A stretch of 64,000 nucleotides of DNA. Source: Galeruca laticollis. Taxonomy: Eukaryota > Arthropoda > Insecta > Coleoptera > Chrysomelidae. The stretch covers positions 102,125,610 to 102,189,609 of the forward strand of contig OY998180.1 in the NCBI GenBank assembly GCA_963921935.1, read 5' to 3'. The position numbers and the translations under genes were made by a program. Positions 1 through 10,028 of the stretch are shown here, piece by piece. The first letter of the stretch is position 1. The number at the start of each line of letters is the position of its first letter. The notes beneath the pieces were generated by a model. The model was not told the DNA's origin. It ran no database searches and was given only the letters and a program-made list of their open reading frames with translations.

Positions 1-700
1 TCAGCAACCTTCTTTATTGCCTCTTCTTCATTATCACAAGAGTCAAGGTAATCATCCACATCATGTTGTTTTTTTCATACATTCGGTAATACCTGGAAAT
101 TCTGACTCAAAATCGGCAGCATTCCTATTCTTGACAAATTGAGCGTCTGGAGGAGAAGACACTGCTCCGAAGATCATCATATTCATTTGATACATATTAG
201 GTTTCCAATGTCTGTCCAGACCACTTAATAAGAATCTTTGTGCATCTCGGTCTAGTTTGCTGATGACAACCTGGTGGAACAATTCTTTGATGTCATCACT
301 GGAAGCAATTTTTCCTTGCCTGAACCACCATAGTACGGGTATCAATGGGGGTACGAGATCTGGACCTTGTAACAAGAAATAATTCAAGCTTGAACCATGC
401 GATTTGGCAGCTGCATCGAAAACGAGTCATAATTTTTCTGGTTTGTTGATATTCCACACAGCAAAATGTGGTAGGTACCAAGTGTTCTTGGATTCTATCG
501 CTTCAGGGGTCTCTAGCTTACTTGCATTGCTCTTTGTAGTGTATTTGTCGATTTTCTCACAATATTGGTCAGCTTTTCACAGCGTCTGAAAAACTAGCGG
601 GTAGGGTAATATTTTCGTTCTTCCAAAGATATCCTATCTCAAAACGGTTGCAGATTCTGACCATAGTGTTTTCCATCATTTCAACAGCCTTTTGTCCTCT
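1..700 (-). pseudogene. BEL/Pao reverse transcriptase fragment
   Basis: Degenerate Pao-family reverse transcriptase. Recognisable stretches include WYLPHF near 490, FDAAAKSHGSSLNYFL near 400 and a GPDLVPPLIPVLW-type block. A block ending MIFGAVSSPPDAQFVKNRNA follows near 110-190. A DVDDYLDS sequence at 1-60 sits where BEL/Pao RTs carry the catalytic YVDD box, so the first residue of the motif appears changed. Frame switches near 60 and 390 break the ORF. In a live element this enzyme copies genomic RNA into cDNA inside the virus-like particle. The rest of pol is outside the window. Confidence 0.85.
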
Positions 701-856
701 GTCGACCTGATATCATTATTATTTGACTTTCGCCCAGAAGAATCCAGTCAACAAAATCTATCTTTTACCAGTTGATGGAGCTCTTCATCACCAATTTGAT
801 GACAACAACAACTAACGTGCACTGAATTATCTTTAACGGCATTGTTTACAGGTCCA

Positions 857-1450
857 TTAGTTGTCGAACCCAATTTTGAAATAGAAATAATTGGTTTGAT
901 GAAGTTTCGGTTGGATGATTTGTCTAGAAATAATCAATCCAGCATTGTCTTGTCCTATCAGAATTTTTGGAATAGCAGACTCAATAGATTCCAAGATATC
1001 CATATCTAAGCATTGATACTTCTTGTACAGCTCACCAACATTGAGCTTTTGACATGGAAGTCGCAAGTTTCGAACAGTTCTCACGTTATTTATGACCTCG
1101 ATGAAGAAATATTGAATGATACGATTTTGCAATTTTCTTCATAATGAGTTATTCCATTTGTGCATTGAAAACATAATGGAATCGTGGGTTCAGATAACTC
1201 GACTTGTTTCGCAAAATATTCATCAATCTTGGAACAGGTCGATTCTTCATCAAACATTGCAAATGCCTTCATTTCTCCGGTAGGTCCACGTACAGTAACT
1301 AGAGCAATTCTCAAAACTACAATGTTCTTCACTGAATATGATAAATTGACACAAATTTCTTTCTTTCCTCTTGTTGTGCTTTGTCCCTTTCTACGTATAG
1401 CAATCTATGATATCTTCCTCGGCAATTATTTTCACCACATCGGTTTTTAG
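857..1450 (-). pseudogene. BEL/Pao nucleocapsid-like finger and aspartic protease
   Basis: The ORF at 1332-1090 carries LRIALVTVRGPTGE followed by FAMFDEEST, the DUF1758-type retropepsin layout of BEL/Pao. The usual active-site D-E/T-G/S-S/T neighbourhood reads DEEST, so the glycine or serine is altered. Just upstream, near 1380-1440, an off-frame CGENNCRGRYHRLLY matches the C..C..H.H zinc motif that precedes the BEL protease. The overlapping ORF at 1132-857 continues the protease C-terminal part (LIGQDNAGLI). Frames switch at about 1100. The family role is maturation of the polyprotein; this copy is inactive. Confidence 0.75.
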
Positions 1451-1868
1451 GAAACATTTTTATTTACTTGACGTCTCTTCTTCAAACAGAGAAAATTGAG
1501 TTGAGATTAGCGGCTACTTGTCTTCTCTCTTCGATGACCAATTCAGAAAATTCTCCGCATTCATTGACCACATGGTTTATATTTTCACAGAAAATACTGT
1601 AGCTCTAGATATATTTTTTATTTTGGGTTCCTTTTGAGACCCTAACATTTTCGTTCTTCGGAAAATGCCTGGAAGTAGATTTTTGGAACGGATTGATTAT
1701 ACCAGTCATTAAGTTCGTTTCTTCCTCGAACCATTCAGCAAACTATTTTAGATATACATATTGACCCTGACTTTCTAGTTGTCGCTTCAGTCTTCCCAAC
1801 TATATTTCTGTATAGACGTAAGCAGTTTTAAAGATATAGGTGAGAATTCACATTCTTCATTGTTGTAA

Positions 1869-2737
1869 TCAAAGATTTATCGTATTTGAGAATGTAATAT
1901 AAGATTCCACCTTACATTCTTCGATGTAGGAGAGTTTCTTCACATTTTCGATGAAAGGCAGGGGTATCCCATCAGTTTTTTCAAAATTCATCTCTAATAT
2001 TTTGTTGATTTTGCAAACATTGGAAGGTGAGGTTAATAGAGCTCGAACGGCGCATCTAGCTATTCCCCGCAATGATCGGTCAATACGAATCAGATTTTCT
2101 TCATCAGCTAATCTATGCAACCCTGTAGTTCTGTTGAATTCACTTATAAAAATAGGACACTCTGTACGTTCTCCGCTGAAGTGTGTCAGATCTTTCAGTT
2201 TCTGACGGATCAGTAATTTGTTGGTTAGAATGGAATTGTTAATACAACGTCTGGCTGCATCGACGAATGTCTCGTTTTTTTCCAACCCCCAAGAATTTTG
2301 AAGAATTAGCACATGCTACACTGGTAAGGGAAGGAGTAGTAATGACTTCATCTTTGGCGTTATGGGGTATGTTAGGATATTCTACTTTTGAACGAATACA
2401 CTTCTTGAAATCTTCTATGCATTCATTCGTCACTTGTGGATTGATATTAGAGATAGCAGAGTAAACAGACGACTTAAAAGATTCGCTTTCACTTATATCT
2501 TTGGTATTTTCTAATATCTTCTTTTGAATATGCATTTCTTCTATCAAATTAGCACGTTTTACTTCTGTAGCCAACTAGAATCAATTCAGATCGTGATTTC
2601 TTCTTGTGTCCATCTGTATTTTCTAAACATTTGGATGTCTTCATATAATCGGTCGCAAAAGAGGATCTTTCTGCCAGAACCCTATCGTCCTCCTCTTCCA
2701 CAGTACTTACATGTATATCCGAGAAAGGAACATTCAA
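1869..2737 (-). pseudogene. BEL/Pao gag-like region (DUF1759-like)
   Basis: The ORF at 2312-1869 contains LTHFSGERTECPIFISEFN, then ENLIRIDRSLRGIARCAVRALL, matching the conserved DUF1759 blocks of BEL/Pao Gag: an F-S-G motif, then an E-N-L-x-R-L..L.G.A..A...LL block. The ORFs at 2574-2239 and 2737-2549 are probably the more variable N-terminal part and are separated by frame changes. In live elements this protein packages the RNA. No start can be defended because the N-terminal region is broken. Confidence 0.65.
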
Positions 2738-2766
2738 CCTGGAGTCTGAATTATACGTTTCTGTAA

Positions 2767-4086
2767 ATCTTCTTGGGGGACTCCTAGATTACATATTGTA
2801 CTTCTACGTGGTGCACGACACGTTGAGACACTTTCACTAATTCGACTTCACTCCAAAGAGCGTTCTTAAGTATTCAGTTGCGGAATAGTATACTTTTTTA
2901 CGTGAAATTGAATTAGAAAATATTGACACACACTTTGACAGAACGTGATTTTTTTAATATTTATTACTTTTTTGATGCCATGGGTAGTCAGGGGGTAGAA
3001 CATAAAGGGCTGTTTGGTTAGATCAATAGAAGCTATGTTACACTATCCAACACGTGTGGATTTGATTGGGTAGTTAAAATACTCACCAGCAGTTTCAGCG
3101 ATAGTCAATATTTTAAAGATTTGTTAACATCATTTGCCATAAATAAAAGAGAACTGACAGCAATTGTATGTATTGTGAACGAGGGTGTAAATACAACCAG
3201 TTGATGTACTCAGCACAAGACTTCACCTTATGTAACGAGGTTATCAGTTTTCACCCAACATTTTTTTTTCAAATACTTTACTTGAAAAAAAAATCATAAA
3301 ACAACAAAAAAATGAATTCCTCGTATTAAAATACATGGTACTGCATAATTTTTTCCATACATTTACACGCTTCCATAAAAAACTCTATAATTACGAAACT
3401 ATATTATATATCGATTCCTTTCTCACGTCATTCGATATAGAAAAAATGCATTTCAATTACTTACCATATTTGAATTCTCTCATTTTATATTTGTAGACAA
3501 TATATGGGATTCAACCTGAAGTAGAAATTTTTGTAAAAAATTACCTTAAAAAAATTTGTGAAATCTACGTCTATGCAATGGAAATACTGAAATTTGTAAA
3601 AATCGAAATATGAGTTTTCATACTATTATAAAAAAAGTACAGCAACTTCCCATCGATAAAGCAAACCGAGGTATAAAACATTTAAGTTCAACCTATGGAT
3701 TGAAAATTTCCGATTTGGATGAAATTTTGCATAGGGGGGTTTTGATCCGAAGATTCCAATAAATTTGTCAGATGCTCGCAGAAAAAATTATTTCGGGTGG
3801 AAATAAGAGACACATTTATGTAAATGGAAAACTGTACATCATATTTTGCTCATTCACGAACTTAACCTCTGTTTTTACATTCTAAATCTACATATACAAT
3901 TTCATTAAAAAATTCGGTCGCGTTTTTGAGTTATCGTGTTGACAGTCCGACCGACCAACATTTTTTCAAAATAGGTTTTTTGGACTCAGAAACATGTGAA
4001 ATGTGTAGATCCACTCGAATCTCGAAACGTCAAAATCACCCCATTACAATACTTCCCTTATTCTCGTATGTATAGATATATCAAGA
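2767..4086. other. No gene recognised; AT-rich spacer
   Basis: I see no long ORF, no LTR pair and no recognisable protein in this stretch. It holds many A and T runs. Near 3935-3960 the text GAGTTATCGTGTTGACAGTC has the flavour of a dispersed insect repeat, but I cannot name it. The 5' LTR of the left BEL/Pao element may be hidden here. Confidence 0.5.
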
Positions 4087-4340
4087 GTGACTGCATGTCA
4101 CTCGCGCCATGTCACGTCTCGACTCCGCCCTCTTCTATATATACCTCTTATACCGAAAATTCGTCTTTTTCCTCTCTCCGCAATTCTATTTTTTTTATTA
4201 ATCAAAAAGTACATAAATTAAGCATAACCGAATTGTGTATAATTGTATAAATAAATCAAATAAGTAGATATACCGCGTGTATCAATTTATACCACCCGTT
4301 GTGTTAAATACTATTAAAATAAATAAGAAAAAGATTACAT
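4087..4340 (+). repeat. Partial 5' LTR of Gypsy copy A
   Basis: The segment ending at about 4340 (GTAGATATACCG..., CCACCCG, AATAAATAAGAAAAAGATTACA) matches the downstream end of the LTRs of Gypsy copy B (9173-15435) read in the same orientation. The primer-binding site follows immediately. The upstream end is not definable: no TGTTACG start is present, and sequence before about 4090 looks unrelated, so this LTR is truncated. A TATA-rich stretch (CTATATATACC near 4133) could be its promoter. Confidence 0.6.
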
Positions 4341-4358
4341 TGGTGTCAGATGTGGGGT
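4341..4358 (+). other. Primer-binding site, tRNA-Leu type (Gypsy copy A)
   Basis: TGGTGTCAGATGTGGGG directly follows the LTR end. It is close to the complement of an animal tRNA-Leu 3' end (TGGTGTCAGGAGTGGG is expected from a GTCAGGA...TCCTGACA acceptor). Copy B has TGGTGTCAGGTGTGGGG in the same place. Confidence 0.65.
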
Positions 4359-4383
4359 AATATAAATAAATAGCTATGTAAAA

Positions 4384-5562
4384 ATGGCCAAGAGACTAAG
4401 AGACCTGAAAGTGAGGGAAATAAAAGCAGAATTGGAAACGCCCAGAAAGAAGAATGAATTAGTAGAAAGGCTCAAAATAGCACTGGTAAGTGACGGCTTG
4501 GATCTAGAAATATTTTTATTTAAATACGAGACAATGACAACAATGAAGAACGATATTTCTGCTAATATGCACGAGAAGATTTCAACTATGAAGAACGATA
4601 TTTCTGCTAACATGGACAAGGTTTCTGCCGATATCTTATTAATGAAAAATGACATTTCCGCTGACATCGAAAATATAATTTCGTCTCTGAAATCGGATAT
4701 CAAGAATAAAATGACAATAATAGACTATAAAATCAAGGAGTTAGGGAGAAATATGGCAGATTTAAGAATACAAGACACGCCAGCGGAAGAAAAGAAGATC
4801 GAGATCTGCAAGCCAGGAACACAACCCAAGACAGAAGATATTGGCAGTTTGACCCGAGTCAAGGCACCAACGCACGACGGAAAGACATCATGGATCAATT
4901 ATGTAAAACAGTTTGAAGCATCCGTCTAGAGTTAATAATTGGTCCGATAAGGAGAAAGCAACGAACTTAACCATCGCGCTTCGGGGAGATACCTTAGATG
5001 TGCTTCAGACAATACCCGGTGAAGAAACGGATGGCTTCGATCAGCTCAAGAAGAGGTTGGATATGCGATATGGTCACGAACAACTAGAATTTGTACCGAT
5101 TCCAGCTGAAGAACCGAAGGCGGAAACGTGACGAAACCCTTCAAGAGTATGAAGTGTGCCCGACTAGTTCGATTTGCTTATCCATCAGCACCAGAGAACA
5201 TGATGGAATGTTTGGGCATCCAGGCTTTTATTGATGGCTTATCTGACCACGATATGGAGAGGATGCTTCGATTAGCTAATCCCAAAATCATGGTAGATGT
5301 ATTGACCGCTGCTTTTGAATATAAAGCAACCGCGAAGGTTTCCGGATACAACAAAGTTAGGACCATGCAAAAAGATGGTGACGAAGACAGACTGAACCAA
5401 ATTGTCAACTTGATAATGAGTATGGTAAACAAGAATCCGAAGAAGATCAGATACCGGAATTGTGGCGAGCTAGGGCAAGTACGCAGTTCGTCTAAGCGAC
5501 TCAGGACTTCTTCACCCCAAGAACCCCAATCACAGGGAAAACTAGACTGGGCCGAACATTGA
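4384..5562 (+). pseudogene. Gypsy Gag with SAP-like N-terminus (copy A, frameshifted)
   Basis: Three ORFs (4384-4929, 4913-5131, 5128-5562) align in order with the intact 386-residue Gag of copy B. Residues 6-40 of the first form a SAP-like helix-extended loop-helix (LRDLKVREIKAEL then ELVERLKIAL). Residues 50-125 are a repeated KNDIS/DEKIS coiled coil, shorter than in copy B. The capsid-like part carries VKAPTHDGKTSWINYVKQFE. The zinc knuckle at the end is broken: copy B CWNCGELGHVRSSCK reads YRNCGELGQVRSSSK here, losing two cysteines and the histidine. Frameshifts near 4920 and 5130 show the copy is dead. Confidence 0.85.
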
Positions 5563-5570
5563 GCTTGCTT
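5540..5570 (+). other. Deletion junction removing protease, RT and most RNase H in Gypsy copy A
   Basis: Sequence up to about 5553 matches the nucleocapsid tail of copy B near 13575. The next bases (GAACATTGAGC, then GAGTCACCGAAATGCAGACT) match copy B near 11630, the end of RNase H. About 1.95 kb of pol is therefore missing between them. Confidence 0.8.
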
Positions 5571-5794
5571 GAGTCACCGAAATGCAGACTCTCTGCCTAG
5601 ACCCTAGACGGTCATGAACAGCAAACTATTAGCACTGCAACAAGGCGAAATCTAAGGAAGCTGCAGCTTCAAAAATTGCGGTAGTCAACGAAGAATGGTC
5701 AACCACCCGGATCAGAAAAGACCAGGAGAATTATCCTCCCCTAAAGATAATTAGGCAATGAAATGTAGGAAATCGGCTTCGTACCCGGCAAGAA

Positions 5795-6885
5795 GTGTCA
5801 ATATTTTCAACGACACTTAAGGTATATTGGGTTCAGCGGGACTCCCTTGTCCTGGAAAAAGACCTGTTGAAAAGATTCCATGAAAACGGTTATGATTCCG
5901 AGATGAGGAGAGTAATCCCGAGAACAAGAGTAGCTGAGGAACTGAGGAAGTTACACGATAGTCTATTGAGAGGTCATCTGGGAGTCAAGAAAACTCTTCA
6001 GCGAGTCCGTGAAAGGTTTTATTGGATGAACAGCTCCGACGATGTGAAGGACTGGTGTAAGGAATGTACTACTTGTGCTACGAGTACTGTACCACGTCGC
6101 AAGATAAATGCACCCATGAAACAATATAATGCTGGAAGCCCTTTTGAAAGGTTTGCTTTAGATATTGCTGGACCGTTTCCGATGACAGAAAATGGTGGTA
6201 AATACATTTTGGTTGTAATGGATTATTTCACAAAGTGGGTGGAAATTTACGCGATCCCGAATCAAGAGGCCACAACTGTCGCGGATGTATTGGCGAAAGA
6301 ATTTATTAGGCGATATGAAGTGCCCTTGGAAGTACACAGCGATCACAGCGACGGTCGAGAGAATGAACAGGATCATTGGAAAATACCTGTCCAAAGTAGT
6401 TTCTAGCCACCAGAGATATCGGAGCCAGTATCTTTCCCTATTTGCGTTGGCTTATCGATCTGCTATAAATGAGTCCACGGGTGAAACACCTGCGAAAATC
6501 CTGTTTGGACGTGAAATGAGGCTTTCTTGTGACCTGGAATTTGGCTGTCGGCCTGGCGAAGATCTAGCGGGCGAAGATTACGTGATCCAATTTAAAAGAA
6601 GGATGGACGATCTGGACTAATTGTTTCGAATGAATCTTCAACTTTCCAGCGACATAATGAAAAAACGGTACGATACGCAAGCCATAGAAGGCAGTTTCAA
6701 AGAAGGGGACAAAGTATGGTAGACAACCCGACAAGGAGAAAAGATTTTCTCCAAAATTAAAAAAAAAGCATGGGAAGGTCCGTACTTAATCAAGAAAAGG
6801 ATCAACGACGTCATCTATCGCATAAGCAATATCCCCAATGGAAAATCGAGAGTAGTCCACCAAAACCGACTAGCACTATTCTAAT
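5795..6885 (+). pseudogene. Gypsy integrase, copy A
   Basis: The ORF at 5795-6406 holds the N-terminal HHCC zinc-binding region (LHDSLLRGHLGVKKTLQRVR, then CKECTTCATS) and the start of the catalytic core (LDIAGPFPMTENGGKYILVV, first Asp). A second Asp is visible in EVHSDHSD before the frame collapses. The ORF at 6285-6620 continues with RMNRTIGKYLSKVVSSHQRY (after the core Glu region) and the ILFGREMRLSCDLEFG block of Gypsy integrases. The C-terminal part (KKRINDVIYRIS...KSRVVHQNRL) is readable to about 6885 with stops. The enzyme joins cDNA ends to host DNA; this copy is inactive. Confidence 0.85.
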
Positions 6886-6889
6886 GAGA

Positions 6890-7552
6890 CCATGCCAAAG
6901 AGGAAGGAGTGAACCATATACAACAAGAGTCTGACCCAGCCTTCGAAGAATTTATAGGCGCATACGGAGGTTCCGGGAAAGCTAGATACGGAGTCACTAC
7001 AGAACACAGATAAGATTTGTTCACGCTCACAATATCTCCGCTAGTAACAAACCCGCACAAGGGTTGGCAACCGTCTTTCGAAAGAAGTTTGGACAATTAT
7101 AAAAACTTGAAGATCAGGTACTAGCCCCTGGCAAAACACTGAGACTCAAATACATTTCGCGGTACGTCTTCTACATAGTAATTAGAAACTAATTTCAAGA
7201 TCGATCCACCTACCGGAATGTGTGGGAAGCGCTACGAAGCCTTCGAGATCATGTGCGGGAATCCCACGTGGAGAAACTAGCAATGTCCAGGATAGAGAGC
7301 AACCAGTTGGATTGGCGAGTCGTCAGGAAAATGATAGAGATGATCTTCCAAGATACCGGAGTCCACATATTTATTTGCAGCTATACCCGTTATCGGTACG
7401 CGATGAAGACGGTGCCCTGTTATTTCTATACGACTGGAAAGTGTAGAAATGGATCCAGTTGCCGATTTAAACATCCAGTCCCGGCTACACAGAAGTCCCA
7501 GGAGGAATTTCCTTTTAAGGAGGGGGCAATGTTACGAAACCGCACACTGTAG
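6890..7552 (+). pseudogene. Macrodomain-like plus CCCH zinc-finger tail of Gypsy Pol, copy A
   Basis: Downstream of the integrase one frame, broken only by two stops, reads QGLATVFRKKFGQL near 7054, then LRLKYISRYVFYIVI near 7140-7185. The ORF at 7220-7552 follows with LAMSRI, LDWRVV, a DTGVHIFICSY strand and a C-x7-C-x5-C-x3-H finger (residues 67, 75, 81, 85). The first three blocks fit the order of a TARG1/OARD1-type macrodomain; the lysine in LRLKY lies about where that family has its catalytic lysine. The glycine-rich loop after AMSRI is shortened, so activity is doubtful. The frame ends inside the 3' LTR at TGTTACG. The middle block is absent from copy B. Confidence 0.7.
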
Positions 7553-7840
7553 TAGTCCGTGAAGCCGACTCTGTTCTAGTTTTATATCTAAAGTTGAAAT
7601 TCTGGCAGAAGCGCACGGTTTTCTGGGAAGGAATAAGTATTTCTTTCGATTGTTTTTATAGAGATATTCTAAGAAAGTCGGTTGTTTGTTGGGAGCCGCA
7701 ATCGAGAACTTTCAGGAATCCGAAGTTTCGAAAGGGTGGTTTTAATTTATAAGAGACTACCTACAAGCCGCGAGGCAGTCTACACTTTAATCTGATAATG
7801 AACAGATATGAATAAATAAATTGTGAATAAAATGTGAACA
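7530..7840 (+). repeat. 3' LTR-like segment after Gypsy copy A
   Basis: It starts TGTTACGAAACCGCACACTG right after a purine tract (AAGGAGGGGGCAA). The first ~50 bp resemble the copy B LTR start, then it diverges. It can be read to a TG...CA end at GTGAACA (7840), 311 bp. Its downstream end does not match the 5' LTR at 4087-4340, which is abnormal for one integration event. It may be a related subfamily LTR joined by recombination. Confidence 0.55.
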
Positions 7841-8085
7841 TGGAAGCTTGCCAAGTAGAGGATGGAGGAAATTTTCAACATCTGCCACGTTATTTCACCC
7901 ATCGATAGCACGAAAAGGTATTTGAAACAATTTTGTTTTTAAAAGAATTTTTTCTCATTTCTCAATAACCACATAAGTAAAAGAAAAAAAGGTGTGGTGA
8001 GATTCCATTTTCACGAGCTTTTCAACGACCCTACACATGACATACCTTTGCATTTGAAAAAAAAGTTGGGTAGGGTTGCAGCTAA

Positions 8086-8106
8086 GACTGGAGTCACACT
8101 AGCGTT
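8086..8106 (+). repeat. Harbinger left terminal inverted repeat
   Basis: GACTGGAGTCACACTAGCG and two more bases; 19 of 21 match the complement of 20620-20640. Preceded by TAA (8083-8085). Confidence 0.85.
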
Positions 8107-8380
8107 TTTGTAACGGACGTTGCAACGTACGTTCATGCAAGTGTTACTGTCGTAAATATTACCAGGCACATATTAACAGCGGATGTCCGATTGAACGTCC
8201 GAATAACGTTCACAACGGACGAGATATCGCACGTTAAGTAATGAGACGGACGTTGTAGCTTACAATATGAAAACATTTATCCAGGCATACGATCGTCAGT
8301 TAACGTCCGTCGTCCATCTGTCAAGGGTCGAATTTAAGAGTGGTTTATAGGGTTGATACACGTGATTCGTTATCTTAAAA

Positions 8381-8533
8381 ATGGACACTGAATTGTTAAT
8401 AAGTGAAGTTGAAAAGCGATCATCCCAGTGGGACGTATTTTCTGACGTTTATAAAGATGGAAACTGGCTTGAAGCTGCAAATTTGTTAGTAGAAGATGTT
8501 GAGTCAAAAACCGAAACAGAAAAGAAACTAGTG
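8381..8533 (+). CDS. MADF/Myb-like DNA-binding exon of Harbinger
   Basis: An ATG at 8381 opens 51 codons ending at a GTAAGT donor (8534). The peptide begins MDTELLISEVEKRSSQWDVF and continues with YKDGNWLEAANLL. This resembles the N-terminal half of a MADF/Myb-SANT domain (LI..V..R..LWD...Y.D...W...A..L), the accessory DNA-binding protein PIF/Harbinger elements need alongside the transposase. Only the first exon can be seen; the rest is presumably lost in the internal deletion. The family call rests on a short stretch and is moderate. Confidence 0.55.
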
Positions 8534-8689
8534 GTAAGTTGCTAAATATAAGTAGTATATATTATATTATATTACTTAGGTTAAATGTACAAAGCTCTAT
8601 AAATCACTGTATTACGTGTTTTTTAAACAATAATTTGTTGTATTGTCTAAATTTTGTCGTTTTGCCAAGATAGTTCTCCAATATTACTA

Positions 8690-9172
8690 ACAAACTATTT
8701 AGTAAGAGCATCACTGAACACATTATTAGACCTATTTATAATGAAATTGTCATCTATAACACCAATATCATCCAGACCATTTACTTCCAAAGTATCATCA
8801 AAGTTGTAACCATCTTGTTTGCGTACAAAATTATGCAAAACGCAACAGCACTTCACAATATCAACACCTAATTCTGCACTGACATCAATGTGTCAATGAA
8901 ATATTCTCCATTTGTTAGAAAGAATCTCAAACGTGCCCTAGGCATATCTTCTCGCACGAGACAATCTATAGTTGAAAACTCTCTTTTCTTTTGGTAAAAT
9001 TTTTCCGGCGTATGGTCTGATTACGTTTCGTGATCATCCAAATGACTCATCACCCACGAAGATATAATATATTGTAAAGGTATGGCAATTCCATTTATTA
9101 AGCTGAGTGATAAGATACCAATGTTATTGTCTTGCCATGCATGATTTAAAGAAGAATTCTTAAAGATAGTAT
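8690..9172 (-). pseudogene. PIF/Harbinger transposase, C-terminal part
   Basis: On the minus strand from 9172 the text reads IFKNSSLNHAW, then YIFVGDESFG, a RPYAGKILPKEKRVFNYRLS block, and KWRIFH. It ends IVKCCCVLHNFVRKQDGYNF near 8800 and stops near 8690. The E-K-R-V-F-N-Y-R-L-S-R-A-R-R segment is the hallmark around the third acidic residue of the Harbinger DDE domain, and CCVLHNF is the conserved tail. Several frame changes and stops are present. It continues directly from 15436 once the Gypsy insertion is removed. Confidence 0.85.
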
Positions 9173-9655
9173 TGTAATGTTTTTCTTATTTATTTAAACA
9201 GTAAACGGGTGGGATAAATTTTAAACACTCGGTATAGCTACTTACTAATTTATTTAAACACTAAACTAGTCACTAACACTTAATTTATATATACTTAACT
9301 AATCACTTAATTATTAATTTATATCAACAGTATATTCACTCAAAATAATTTATATGTATAAACACTTTATATTCACTTATTTACTTGTTTATCTAACGAT
9401 GTCAAATTATCAACTAAACTTATCCGCTGATCGGTCCTTTATTTATATTAAAGCCTTTTTTATTAGAAAATTCCGGACTGCAGCCTACACACACAAAAAC
9501 AATTGGTTCCGGCATTTTCTAGATAAGTTTGGTCACAAAAACAATGTTTAGATAACAGTTAAAAAAAACCTGCGTATCCGCCATAATTTTAATTTTCATA
9601 CCTGGCTTAGACAGAGTCGGATTTAGGGTCTATACCAGTGTGCTGTTTCGTAACA
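9173..9655 (-). repeat. 3' LTR of Gypsy copy B
   Basis: 483 bp with TG...CA ends, matching 14945-15435 along its length. Differences include a short AGATAGTCGTAA-region insertion in the other LTR and a few base changes (for example CAGTAAACGG against CGGTAAACGG). Confidence 0.92.
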
Positions 9656-10028
9656 TTACTCCCTCCTTAAATGGAAGTTCCTCCTGGAACTTTTGTGTAG
9701 CCGAGACTGGATGTTTGAATCGGCAACTGGCCCCATTTCTACACTTTCCGATCTTATGGAAATAGCAGGGCACCGTCTTCATCGGATACTGATAACGGGG
9801 GTTGTAGCTGCAAATTAATATCTCGACACCGGTATCTCTAAAGATAACCTCTACCATGTTGCTGATAACTCGCCAATCCAAATGGTTACTCGCTATCTTA
9901 GGCATAGCCAGTTTCTTCACGCTGTATTCTAACACATGGTCTCGGAGGTGTCGAAGTGCTTCCCACACATCGCGGTAGGTAGATCGATCTTGAAATTCAT
10001 TTTTAGTTACCTGGAATCTGGTCTTCAA
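9630..10028 (-). pseudogene. C-terminal macrodomain half plus CCCH zinc finger (Gypsy copy B)
   Basis: A 132-residue frame on the minus strand. Residues 13-75 (EALRHLRDHV, KKLAMPKI, LDWRVI, a VEVIFRDTGVEILICSY strand) resemble the last third of TARG1/OARD1-type macrodomains. Residues 88, 96, 102 and 106 form C-x7-C-x5-C-x3-H (CYFHKIGKCRNGASCRFKH), a clear CCCH finger of the RNA-binding type. The frame ends 26 bp inside the 3' LTR. Relative to copy A about 52 bp are missing just upstream, deleting the central macrodomain strand and shifting frame against the preceding ORF. The usual glycine-rich loop after MPKI is replaced by ASNH, so ADP-ribose binding is uncertain. Confidence 0.72.
9656..9675 (-). 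other. Polypurine tract of Gypsy copy B
   Basis: On the minus strand AAGGAGGGAGTAA sits directly before the TGTTACG start of the 3' LTR. Copy A has AAGGAGGGGGCAA in the same position. Confidence 0.75.

Larger units (their letters stand above)
1..2766 (-). mobile_element. BEL/Pao LTR retrotransposon, internal region, decayed and cut by window edge
   Basis: Reading leftward on the minus strand, the order is gag-like ORFs, a zinc-knuckle-like motif, an aspartic protease segment and the start of a Pao-type reverse transcriptase. This is the canonical BEL/Pao order. Frames are broken many times by stops and indels, so the copy is dead. No LTR could be recognised beside the gag end near 2766, and the pol end runs off the window. 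A second, different BEL/Pao fragment lies at the other end of the window. Confidence 0.85.

Noticed and set aside
9354..9551. 65-codon ORF inside the 3' LTR of Gypsy copy B
   Set aside because: It lies wholly in LTR sequence on the antisense strand; the equivalent region of the other LTR does not preserve it as a gene.
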